Below are positions 32,301 through 42,993 of a stretch of DNA of 64,000 nt, piece by piece. The notes under the pieces are model-generated. The model had not been told where the DNA came from. It was given only the letters and a program-made list of their open reading frames with translations, and did not search any database. Position numbers and translations under genes: made by a program. The DNA lies in assembly GCA_948099385.1 (NCBI GenBank), contig CANUEZ040000001.1:12501-76500 (forward strand), written 5' to 3'. The stretch comes from Fasciola hepatica. Lineage: Eukaryota; Platyhelminthes; Trematoda; Plagiorchiida; Fasciolidae. Position 1 is the stretch's first letter. Each line of letters starts with the position of its first letter.

Positions 32301-33346
32301 AGAGTTAAGGATCCAAGGGATAATTGGAACGTGTAGGTTAGGACCTTGCACTTATCAGTGGAAAAGCTAATTCTCCAGGTGTGGCACCAGCGGTCAAGTG
32401 CTGCGAGGTCAGCGGAAATGTTGAAAAGAGTAGGAATAGCATCGTTAAAATTGAAGGAGTACACTATTTTCATATCGTCTGCAATTAAGAATGGCGTGCC
32501 GTGATGTACTAGATCCAATGCGTCATTAATGTACATCAGAAATAGGAGAGGACCCAGTACGCTTCCCTGTATAACGCCACTTGTAACAGGTTTCGGTTTA
32601 GAAGTGTGTCTGTTGGCGGGGACCACTTGCAAAAGACGCGCGAGATTGGATTTTAGCCAAGAAAGCAGCGGGTCACCAATGCCGAATGAACGCAATTTGG
32701 AGATAAGATGCAGGTGTGGAACACGGTTGAAAGCCTTTGACAGATCTAGGTAGACAATTACTAGTGCCTGCCCGCTATCAACAGCCTTAATGACTAGGTT
32801 GAGGAAGTCAAACTGACATGTGTTGCATGATCGCGATTTGAAAAACCCGTGCTGCCTATTGCTAAGATAGTTTGAAGCGAGAATATAGGTGGTAATGCCA
32901 TCTTTGGTAATCGTTTCCATTATTCTGGAAATGATAGGGGTATGTTGATGGGACGGTAATTAGCAAGTTCGTGGACAGGTCATTTTTGTGTCGTGGAATG
33001 ATGACTGAACGCTTCCAGTTTGGCGGTACCAAACTAAATTTGGGTGACAAGATGAATAGGTTCAGTAATAAAAGTGGAAGGTCCGATCCACCGGTAATGA
33101 TTGCAGCTGGGGGCAACCCGTCTGGTCCAGGAAGCGCAGATACTTCATTGCTGAAATGAGCCCGGAAATAACGTTTACTTCAAAGGTTAGGGTAGGTAAG
33201 GAAGAGTTGGTAATAGCCAGAGGATTTGGGGGTGCTGTGTCTGAGGCGAGGGCCATGGAATTGGCGAAGTAATGGTTGAAGGCCTCAGCGATATCAGAAA
33301 GGGAGGCGGCCGGAGTTTTATTCGGTAACACAACATATTGGATCAT
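32300..33346 (-). pseudogene. L-alpha-4 RT fingers and palm
   Basis: Frame 32920-32300: QHGFFKSRSCNTCQFDFLNL, YLDLSKAFNRVPHLHLI, SGVIQGSVLGPLLFLMYIND, LIADDMKIVYSF and DRWCHTWRISFSTDKCKVLT. Upstream frames 33116-32862 and 33346-33062 carry GGSDLPLLLLNLFILS, NWKRSVIIPRHK and EAFNHYFANSMALAS. Catalytic residues: D of 'YLDLSKAF' and DD of 'IADD' are present; the F/Y of the box is I and 'AFDRV' is AFNRV. At least two frameshifts. Confidence 0.82.
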
Positions 33347-33349
33347 AGT

Positions 33350-33666
33350 ATCCGTTGCCGAATTCCTAGATTTCTGTAGGAGTGAGAGTTTCAGTGCTTT
33401 ATTGGAATGCCTGAGGGCTTTGGATTCTTTGTTGCGGAGCTGTTTTGCCTTTAGGTCTTAGATAATATCAGTAAGACGCGTTAGCCTCATGAAAGGAGAG
33501 AAGTCGTGGTTTTGGAGGTAAAGCCTTTGCATCTTAAGGTACTTTTGTCGGAGGGATGCAAGCTTGGACTTCCCAAGGGAGGAGTTTTGGGTTATTAGGC
33601 TAAGTTTCAGGAGGCAGTTTTCCATGTTAAATTAAAAGTGATCAGCCGCTTGTTGGGGGTCAGCCG
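33350..33666 (-). pseudogene. L-alpha-4 EN-RT linker, degenerate
   Basis: Corresponds to the linker of L-alpha-3 (17980-18200). Basic, Leu/Lys-rich peptides are readable in fragments, with stops in all frames; no motif of its own. Confidence 0.5.
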
Positions 33667-34229
33667 TTAGAAAAAACTGCTCCAATATTGGTTACGGATG
33701 AGATTGGGCAGAGGGTTCCAATTTAAACGGACGAGATTGTTGACTGGGGTCAGATAGTCTGGTGGATAAGGATGGAATGAAAGATTACCGGCCACCACTT
33801 TATGGTCGCTACCCGGAAATTTATTCAGAACGGAAACCGAAAAGTGTGAAACGCTGTGGGTGAATATAAGATCTAGTATGTTGGCGTTTCTAGTAGGGGT
33901 TTTGACGCGTTGCACCCAGACCCAATGTGAGTATGGAACACAAAGTCTATAAAGTTGGGAGGTGCCGTGAGGTTTCTCCAGGATATTTTAGGCCAGTTTA
34001 AATCACCGGCTATGATTTTCGCTGCCGAAGGTAGTGGTGAAAGGTAATCAAAGGCTTCAATTAAAGGAGTTAAGTCTGCAATAGTAGATGAGGGCGGGCG
34101 ATAGACACCACCAATGTGCATGACTACGGTTGAGAACCGAATTGTGAGCCATAGAGAATCCGGAATTGAGTCTAGTGTGGCATGTCTGATGGGGAATACG
34201 AAAGGGTGTGCTGTACGTACACAAGGCAC
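33667..34229 (-). pseudogene. L-alpha-4 endonuclease, middle and C-terminal motifs
   Basis: Frame 34229-33873: DSIPDSLWLTIRFSTVVMHI, GGVYRPPSS, AAKIIAGDLNWPKISW. Frame 33915-33667: VKTPTRNANILDLIFTHS, FPGSDHKVVAGNL. The order and the residues equal the EN of L-alpha-3; a frameshift lies at about 33900. Confidence 0.82.
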
Positions 34230-35119
34230 CCACCTCCGCGCCTGTCGATCCTATTTACCCTGAAAACCTTGTACCCTTCAAGCATAATTTTGCTTGTGCT
34301 GGTATGTTCGGTGAGCCAGGTTTCAGTAATAAAGATGATGTCAGGACTGGAGGTCATGACATTATCTTTTAAGTGATGAAGCTTATTTAAGATGGATCGC
34401 GAGTTAAATAAGATGAATGACAACCCACTCATGTAGAACTTAGTGTCAGGGTGAGGTAACGTATGGGAGTTGTTGGTCGAGGGAAGTGCACGGTGAGGGG
34501 CGTGAGTTGGAGCTGTTACCAAAGAGAACGAAAAGCCAGCGGTGGATGCCTCCTCGATGGTTGCGGAAGAATCAGCCGCGAACGAACCGGAAATAATCAA
34601 TTTTGGGTTATTACAAAGTGAAAGAGAAGACCTTGGACGAAGTAGTGCTGCTTCTTGTCCTGATTCGTTGGGATCGTTCGATGCTCCAGTGCAGTGATAG
34701 AATACGTGGTTATGGAAGGTATTGGCTTGCCCACGTGACAACCTTGGTATTGGTTGTTGTGTGGTAAGAGCAGGCCTCAGAGGGTAGGGACTGAAAGAGT
34801 TTGAGGTGGCTTCGCCGCCCATCGATGCGACTTGCCCGGGTGGGGTAGGATAGGAATCGACGGTTGGTAGGGGGGTTATATGAAGGTCATTTTCGAAGGA
34901 GGTATTGGTAACACACAGTGTTGCGTAGTTGGCCTTCGGGTTTCGGTGTGCTACCGAAGGTATGAATGACTGATAAGGTGCCGGTATTGAAAAGTGGTTC
35001 ATCATGGCTAGAAGAGACAGAAGATTGTGGGATTGTATGCCACAGGGTGGGGGAAATTTACTCGGAGGGGGTTTGTGGATGTATCCTGCGCGTAAAACGA
35101 CTGTGGTGGGGCAAAACAA
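34172..35119 (-). pseudogene. L-alpha-4 ORF2 start: Pro/Ser-rich leader and EN N terminus
   Basis: A 315-codon frame. The first about 235 residues are low complexity; then SFILFNSRSILNKLHHLK, PDIIFITETWLTE and DRRGGGCLVYV, the first EN motifs. The frame overlaps ORF1 for 112 nt in the -1 frame. There is no ATG in the overlap. The first ATG pair of this frame comes 2 nt after the ORF1 stop (TAGCCATGATG near 35010-35000). A heptamer A_AAT_TTT in the ORF1 frame sits at 35125-35119. Confidence 0.75.
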
Positions 35120-35682
35120 AAATTTTGGTATGGTAAAGGAACTAGCGGGATAAACGGTGGCGGCACGGAAAAGTTAGGAAATGAAGAGCCAGGCAGATGC
35201 AGTTTTGAATAAAAGCTTTGAGGTGCTTCGCGAGCATTGTCCATATAAATGCGCGTAGAGCAGGGATTTTCCTGGGAGGAATTACGGTTTGAGAAACTGT
35301 CTATTTTGTGGACAGAAACTGTAGGTTCCGGCATTAGTGACATCTCACAAGGGTGTCTGTTCGCTTCTAATCTTTGCATGATAAAAGGGTTGCAGCCTGG
35401 TGATATAAGGCGGTCGTTCCCTAATGAACCAAATGTTGAGGCCTTCAGTAGGGATGGAGTGTGGGTTGCCGAATTCTGGATTTGCGGCCATGTGTTGCCG
35501 TTGGTATCGACACTCTGCATTGGGGGCTCAGTGTAGATCGTTACCAACTTTCGGCCCATTGGTGATAAGTTAGATGGCAACAGTGAGGTTTTGTCCTTAG
35601 GTACGCTACTTTTTGGAAGCTTGTTTACGGGAGTATGCCCTGAGTTATGACGGGCTTGATTCGAACGAAAATGACCTGGCAA
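35008..35682 (-). pseudogene. L-alpha-4 ORF1 Pro/Ser-rich C-terminal part
   Basis: A 224-codon frame rich in Pro, Ser, Asn and Gln, with FSVPPPFIPLVPLP and NFPHPVAYNPTIFCLF at the end. L-alpha-1 and -6 also end with an NFPHP block, so the C terminus is conserved. The upstream half of this frame (35538-35682) is included in the repeated unit, the rest is not, so only this copy reaches the ORF1 stop. Confidence 0.7.
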
Positions 35683-35988
35683 TGGTATGTGTGGTCACGC
35701 GGATCGGTTTTAGTCGTGGCTATGTGGTATGGACAAGAACGATCATACTTAGATTTGCGTCGTCTTGGGAGAGTGATTCAAAGTTGTTAGGTCAGGGAGG
35801 CTACGCGACTTAGGTAGCTGCTTCTGATGCACAGAGCAAAGCTGTCTGGCAGGACTCGGTGGATTCGAGTCCCAGGCATCTGCGACACCACTGACGAGCC
35901 TAGGGCGCTTAGAGACTGGTGGATTTAGAGGGGGCCCAGGCGTTGCGTCAAAGTCTGCATCAGACAGTTTTCGGCTGATAGACGTTGG

Positions 35989-36662
35989 TTATATGGAGTT
36001 GGCTAGGGGAATGACTGGGTTGGGAGTGTTTTGGGAGGATTTCTGCTTTGAATGTTTGCGAGAGTTCGACTTTCTCAGCATTTCCCTTTGTAGTGGCATT
36101 TTGTCGGGTGCTATTCGAGTGTTCTTGTATGGCGAATTAATAGCAATAACTGTTTGTTTATGAATAAACTCACTGGCTGTCAGTGAGTCCGGAAACTGGA
36201 AAAGTAGGGGCATTGGTGTCGTTGTGTTCTTTTGCGTAGTCTGCTGCTACGGCATATCACACTTTCCATGTTGGCGGCCTTCAGCAAGATACCGCTGACC
36301 ATGTTGAGCGGGGCCCTATCGGGAATGTTAAATACAATGTCGTAATTCTAGTTTCGTATTCGTTTTGAAACCTCTGCAGATATGCTGTCAGTGAAGTTGC
36401 ACGTGGCAACTAAGTTACAATCCGCAGTTACCATAGAGGGCTCGAGAAATTGAGCCAGTGGTATCCGAATTCTGGTGGCTCTGTCAAGAGCTTCAATCCA
36501 CGATTCGAGCGAGCTAACGTGTTGTGAGAGGCTGTTAATCTTGCTATTTGCGTCATCATGGATGTTCGTTAATGAGACGGAGCATGGCGTAGTGTTTGGG
36601 AGACGTACGGCTACGCATGGCAAAATCTTACTGGCTGGTCTGCTTCTTTTGGAAATGCGCAT
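35989..36662 (-). pseudogene. L-alpha-4 ORF1 coiled coil and RRM-like domain
   Basis: 36662-36348: RLPNTTPCSVSLTNIHDDA, NSLSQHVSSLESWIEALDRA, NFTDSISAEVSKRI, then a stop. The following frame carries DIVFNIPDRAPLNMVSGILL and RLRKRTQRHQCP, then, after a shift, 36213-35989 with LLFQFPDSLTASEFI, SPYKNTRIAPDKMPLQREM. Aligned with L-alpha-3 these form one coiled coil and one RRM-like domain interrupted by a stop and a frameshift. Four further copies lie in the tandem array. Confidence 0.75.
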
Positions 36663-37123
36663 TGTGACTGCAGGCTTCGGACAACCAACTAGTTTTATTG
36701 AAAATTTAGCGACTGCAAAGAGCCTAGATACGGAACGGAGATGAGATTCTATAGGAAGTCACCTAGACTGTTTGCAAACAGGGTTGACCAGGTGGTTTCA
36801 TTATTTGGAAGAAGGGGGGTTAGAGTTTTAGCAAAGGAGGAAACGATAACTGAAAGGGTTGATTCAGCAAACAACCGCTGGGTATTTTATAGATGGGCTT
36901 ACAAGGGGTGGTTTGTGGCAGGTAAAGGTCTTGATTTCCTATTCAAGGGTTGTGTTGAATTTTCGTGGTAATAAGTTATGGACCCACAGTGGTGTGTCGC
37001 ACTAGTTGCCAGGGACTAATTGACGCTTCAGAGTAGATAACTATTACTGCTAGGAGCTAAGTAAAGATAGGCCTAAACGATGGAGGAAGGAAAAAACGAG
37101 ACCACCTGATATAAACGTCAAGT

Positions 37124-37138
37124 TGACCTTGACCTTGA
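37124..37138 (-). promoter_or_regulatory. Overlapping nuclear-receptor-like half-sites at the L-alpha-4 5' end
   Basis: TGACCTTGACCTTGA; on the minus (element) strand it reads TCAAGGTCAAGGTCA, two overlapping TCAAGGTCA extended half-sites as bound by monomeric FTZ-F1/ERR-type receptors. It lies near the 5' end of the element, where LINE internal promoters are found, and is repeated in every array unit. Function is a guess from the motif. Confidence 0.3.
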
Positions 37139-37401
37139 AAATGCCGGAAAATAGAAGAAAGCATCTTAAGATGGTTAGTAACCGTCCAGAGGTACTTCTG
37201 CCTAGCAAGCATCTAGCTTGTGCCTAAAGGCAACGACCAAATTTGCCATCACTGCTTGTGGAGGCAACTTGTTTCACTCCCTTGTGACACGGCGAGAAAA
37301 GAAACATGCCTTTATGCTCTTGCTTGCTGTTGGTTGGTCCAACTAATGCTCGTGTCCCCCGAGTGCAACGTTGTGACAACGAGTCAGTAATGCTCTGTGG
37401 G

Positions 37402-39265
37402 TCGTTACCAACTTTCGGCCCATTGGTGATAAGTTAGATGGCAACAGTGAGGTTTTGTCCTTAGGTACGCTACTTTTTGGAAGCTTGTTTACGGGAGTAT
37501 GCCCTGAGTTATGACGGGCTTGATTCGAACGAAAATGACCTGGCAATGGTATGTGTGGTCACGCGGATCGGTTTTAGTCGTGGCTATGTGGTATGGACAA
37601 GAACGATCATACTTAGATTTGCGTCGTCTTGGGAGAGTGATTCAAAGTTGTTAGGTCAGGGAGGCTACGCGACTTAGGTAGCTGCTTCTGATGCACAGAG
37701 CAAAGCTGTCTGGCAGGACTCGGTGGATTCGAGTCCCAGGCATCTGCGACACCACTGACGAGCCTAGGGCGCTTAGAGACTGGTGGATTTAGAGGGGGCC
37801 CAGGCGTTGCGTCAAAGTCTGCATCAGACAGTTTTCGGCTGATAGACGTTGGTTATATGGAGTTGGCTAGGGGAATGACTGGGTTGGGAGTGTTTTGGGA
37901 GGATTTCTGCTTTGAATGTTTGCGAGAGTTCGACTTTCTCAGCATTTCCCTTTGTAGTGGCATTTTGTCGGGTGCTATTCGAGTGTTCTTGTATGGCGAA
38001 TTAATAGCAATAACTGTTTGTTTATGAATAAACTCACTGGCTGTCAGTGAGTCCGGAAACTGGAAAAGTAGGGGCATTGGTGTCGTTGTGTTCTTTTGCG
38101 TAGTCTGCTGCTACGGCATATCACACTTTCCATGTTGGCGGCCTTCAGCAAGATACCGCTGACCATGTTGAGCGGGGCCCTATCGGGAATGTTAAATACA
38201 ATGTCGTAATTCTAGTTTCGTATTCGTTTTGAAACCTCTGCAGATATGCTGTCAGTGAAGTTGCACGTGGCAACTAAGTTACAATCCGCAGTTACCATAG
38301 AGGGCTCGAGAAATTGAGCCAGTGGTATCCGAATTCTGGTGGCTCTGTCAAGAGCTTCAATCCACGATTCGAGCGAGCTAACGTGTTGTGAGAGGCTGTT
38401 AATCTTGCTATTTGCGTCATCATGGATGTTCGTTAATGAGACGGAGCATGGCGTAGTGTTTGGGAGACGTACGGCTACGCATGGCAAAATCTTACTGGCT
38501 GGTCTGCTTCTTTTGGAAATGCGCATTGTGACTGCAGGCTCCGGACAACCAACTAGTTTTATTGAAAATTTAGCGACTGCAAAGAGCCTAGATACGGAAC
38601 GGAGATGAGATTCTATAGGAAGTCACCTAGACTGTTTGCAAACAGGGTTGACCAGGTGGTTTCATTATTTGGAAGAAGGGGGGTTAGAGTTTTAGCAAAG
38701 GAGGAAACGATAACTGAAAGGGTTGATTCAGCAAACAACCGCTGGGTATTTTATAGATGGGCTTACAAGGGGTGGTTTGTGGCAGGTAAAGGTCTTGATT
38801 TCCTATTCAAGGGTTGTGTTGAATTTTCGTGGTAATAAGTTATGGACCCACAGTGGTGTGTCGCACTAGTTGCCAGGGACTAATTGACGCTTCAGAGTAG
38901 ATAACTATTACTGCTAGGAGCTAAGTAAAGATAGGCCTAAACGATGGAGGAAGGAAAAAACGAGACCACCTGATATAAACGTCAAGTTGACCTTGACCTT
39001 GAAAATGCCGGAAAATAGAAGAAAGCATCTTAAGATGGTTAGTAACCGTCCAGAGGTACTTCTGCCTAGCAAGCATCTAGCTTGTGCCTAAAGGCAACGA
39101 CCAAATTTGCCATCACTGCTTGTGGAGGCAACTTGTTTCACTCCCTTGTGACACGGCGAGAAAAGAAACATGCCTTTATGCTCTTGCTTGCTGTTGGTTG
39201 GTCCAACTAATGCTCGTGTCCCCCGAGTGCAACGTTGTGACAACGAGTCAGTAATGCTCTGTGGG
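37402..39265 (-). repeat. Tandem array unit 2
   Basis: ORF1 coiled-coil piece 38526-38212 and RRM piece 38077-37853 on the minus strand, both identical in protein to unit 1. Private change: C at 38541 (T in the other units). Confidence 0.9.
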
Positions 39266-41129
39266 TCGTTACCAACTTTCGGCCCATTGGTGATAAGTTA
39301 GATGGCAACAGTGAGGTTTTGTCCTTAGGTACGCTACTTTTTGGAAGCTTGTTTACGGGAGTATGCCCTGAGTTATGACGGGCTTGATTCGAACGAAAAT
39401 GACCTGGCAATGGTATGTGTGGTCACGCGGATCGGTTTTAGTCGTGGCTATGTGGTATGGACAAGAACGATCATACTTAGATTTGCGTCGTCTTGGGAGA
39501 GTGATTCAAAGTTGTTAGGTCAGGGAGGCTACGCGACTTAGGTAGCTGCTTCTGATGCACAGAGCAAAGCTGTCTGGCAGGACTCGGTGGATTCGAGTCC
39601 CAGGCATCTGCGACACCACTGACGAGCCTAGGGCGCTTAGAGACTGGTGGATTTAGAGGGGGCCCAGGCGTTGCGTCAAAGTCTGCATCAGACAGTTTTC
39701 GGCTGATAGACGTTGGTTATATGGAGTTGGCTAGGGGAATGACTGGGTTGGGAGTGTTTTGGGAGGATTTCTGCTTTGAATGTTTGCGAGAGTTCGACTT
39801 TCTCAGCATTTCCCTTTGTAGTGGCATTTTGTCGGGTGCTATTCGAGTGTTCTTGTATGGCGAATTAATAGCAATAACTGTTTGTTTATGAATAAACTCA
39901 CTGGCTGTCAGTGAGTCCGGAAACTGGAAAAGTAGGGGCATTGGTGTCGTTGTGTTCTTTTGCGTAGTCTGCTGCTACGGCATATCACACTTTCCATGTT
40001 GGCGGCCTTCAGCAAGATACCGCTGACCATGTTGAGCGGGGCCCTATCGGGAATGTTAAATACAATGTCGTAATTCTAGTTTCGTATTCGTTTTGAAACC
40101 TCTGCAGATATGCTGTCAGTGAAGTTGCACGTGGCAACTAAGTTACAATCCGCAGTTACCATAGAGGGCTCGAGAAATTGAGCCAGTGGTATCCGAATTC
40201 TGGTGGCTCTGTCAAGAGCTTCAATCCACGATTCGAGCGAGCTAACGTGTTGTGAGAGGCTGTTAATCTTGCTATTTGCGTCATCATGGATGTTCGTTAA
40301 TGAGACGGAGCATGGCGTAGTGTTTGGGAGACGTACGGCTACGCATGGCAAAATCTTACTGGCTGGTCTGCTTCTTTTGGAAATGCGCATTGTGACTGCA
40401 GGCTTCGGACAACCAACTAGTTTTATTGAAAATTTAGCGACTGCAAAGAGCCTAGATACGGAACGGAGATGAGATTCTATAGGAAGTCACCTAGACTGTT
40501 TGCAAACAGGGTTGACCAGGTGGTTTCATTATTTGGAAGAAGGGGGGTTAGAGTTTTAGCAAAGGAGGAAACGATAACTGAAAGGGTTGATTCAGCAAAC
40601 AACCGCTGGGTATTTTATAGATGGGCTTACAAGGGGTGGTTTGTGGCAGGTAAAGGTCTTGATTTCCTATTCAAGGGTTGTGTTGAATTTTCGTGGTAAT
40701 AAGTTATGGACCCACAGTGGTGTGTCGCACTAGTTGCCAGGGACTAATTGACGCTTCAGAGTAGATAACTATTACTGCTAGGAGCTAAGTAAAGATAGGC
40801 CTAAACGATGGAGGAAGGAAAAAACGAGACCACCTGATATAAACGTCAAGTTGACCTTGACCTTGAAAATGCCGGAAAATAGAAGAAAGCATCTTAAGAT
40901 GGTTAGTAACCGTCCAGAGGTACTTCTGCCTAGCAAGCATCTAGCTTGTGCCTAAAGGCAACGACCAAATTTGCCATCACTGCTTGTGGAGGCAACTTGT
41001 TTCACTCCCTTGTGACACGGCGAGAAAAGAAACATGCCTTTATGCTCTTGCTTGCTGTTGGTTGGTCCAACTAATGCTCGTGTCCCCCGAGTGCAACGTT
41101 GTGACAACGAGTCAGTAATGCTCTGTGGG
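39266..41129 (-). repeat. Tandem array unit 3
   Basis: Coiled-coil piece 40390-40076 and RRM piece 39941-39717. I see no private change relative to the consensus of the array. Confidence 0.9.
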
Positions 41130-42993
41130 TCGTTACCAACTTTCGGCCCATTGGTGATAAGTTAGATGGCAACAGTGAGGTTTTGTCCTTAGGTACGCTA
41201 CTTTTTGGAAGCTTGTTTACGGGAGTATGCCCTGAGTTATGACGGGCTTGATTCGAACGAAAATGACCTGGCAATGGTATGTGTGGTCACGCGGATCGGT
41301 TTTAGTCGTGGCTATGTGGTATGGACAAGAACGATCATACTTAGATTTGCGTCGTCTTGGGAGAGTGATTCAAAGTTGTTAGGTCAGGGAGGCTACGCGA
41401 CTTAGGTAGCTGCTTCTGATGCACAGAGCAAAGCTGTCTGGCAGGACTCGGTGGATTCGAGTCCCAGGCATCTGCGACACCACTGACGAGCCTAGGGCGC
41501 TTAGAGACTGGTGGATTTAGAGGGGGCCCAGGCGTTGCGTCAAAGTCTGCATCAGACAGTTTTCGGCTGATAGACGTTGGTTATATGGAGTTGGCTAGGG
41601 GAATGACTGGGTTGGGAGTGTTTTGGGAGGATTTCTGCTTTGAATGTTTGCGAGAGTTCGACTTTCTCAGCATTTCCCTTTGTAGTGGCATTTTGTCGGG
41701 TGCTATTCGAGTGTTCTTGTATGGCGAATTAATAGCAATAACTGTTTGTTTATGAATAAACTCACTGGCTGTCAGTGAGTCCGGAAACTGGAAAAGTAGG
41801 GGCATTGGTGTCGTTGTGTTCTTTTGCGTAGTCTGCTGCTACGGCATATCACACTTTCCATGTTGGCGGCCTTCAGCAAGATACCGCTGACCATGTTGAG
41901 CGGGGCCCTATCGGGAATGTTAAATACAATGTCGTAATTCTAGTTTCGTATTCGTTTTGAAACCTCTGCAGATATGCTGTCAGTGAAGTTGCACGTGGCA
42001 ACTAAGTTACAATCCGCAGTTACCATAGAGGGCTCGAGAAATTGAGCCAGTGGTATCCGAATTCTGGTGGCTCTGTCAAGAGCTTCAATCCACGATTCGA
42101 GCGAGCTAACGTGTTGTGAGAGGCTGTTAATCTTGCTATTTGCGTCATCATGGATGTTCGTTAATGAGACGGAGCATGGCGTAGTGTTTGGGAGACGTAC
42201 GGCTACGCATGGCAAAATCTTACTGGCTGGTCTGCTTCTTTTGGAAATGCGCATTGTGACTGCAGGCTTCGGACAACCAACTAGTTTTATTGAAAATTTA
42301 GCGACTGCAAAGAGCCTAGATACGGAACGGAGATGAGATTCTATAGGAAGTCACCTAGACTGTTTGCAAACAGGGTTGACCAGGTGGTTTCATTATTTGG
42401 AAGAAGGGGGGTTAGAGTTTTAGCAAAGGAGGAAACGATAACTGAAAGGGTTGATTCAGCAAACAACCGCTGGGTATTTTATAGATGGGCTTACAAGGGG
42501 TGGTTTGTGGCAGGTAAAGGTCTTGATTTCCTATTCAAGGGTTGTGTTGAATTTTCGTGGTAATAAGTTATGGACCCACAGTGGTGTGTCGCACTAGTTG
42601 CCAGGGACTAATTGACGCTTCAGAGTAGATAACTATTACTGCTAGGAGCTAAGTAAAGATAGGCCTAAACGATGGAGGAAGGAAAAAACGAGACCACCTG
42701 ATATAAACGTCAAGTTGACCTTGACCTTGAAAATGCCGGAAAATAGAAGAAAGCATCTTAAGATGGTTAGTAACCGTCCAGAGGTACTTCTGCCTAGCAA
42801 GCATCTAGCTTGTGCCTAAAGGCAACGACCAAATTTGCCATCACTGCTTGTGGAGGCAACTTGTTTCACTCCCTTGTGACACGGCGAGAAAAGAAACATG
42901 CCTTTATGCTCTTGCTTGCTGTTGGTTGGTCCAACTAATGCTCGTGTCCCCCGAGTGCAACGTTGTGACAACGAGTCAGTAATGCTCTGTGGG
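41130..42993 (-). repeat. Tandem array unit 4
   Basis: Coiled-coil piece 42254-41940 and RRM piece 41805-41581. No private change seen by eye. Confidence 0.9.

Larger units (their letters stand above)
31619..37160 (-). mobile_element. L-alpha-4: nearly complete CR1-like LINE
   Basis: Modules on the minus strand from right to left: 5' leader (to about 37160), ORF1 coiled coil (36662-36348), RRM (36340-35989), Pro/Ser tail (35682-35008), ORF2 start and EN (35119-33667), linker, RT (33346-31764). Several frameshifts. Its ORF1 half and leader have been captured in the five-copy tandem array. The 5' end joins an A-block piece at 'GGAAAATAGAAG|AAAGCATC'. Confidence 0.8.

Noticed and set aside
35860..35880. 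B-box-like GGATTCGAGTCCC, repeated in each array unit, as a tRNA gene or tRNA-derived SINE
   Set aside because: No cloverleaf: the flanking bases do not form a T stem, no convincing A-box at the right distance, and the site lies within the antisense of the LINE ORF1 tail.
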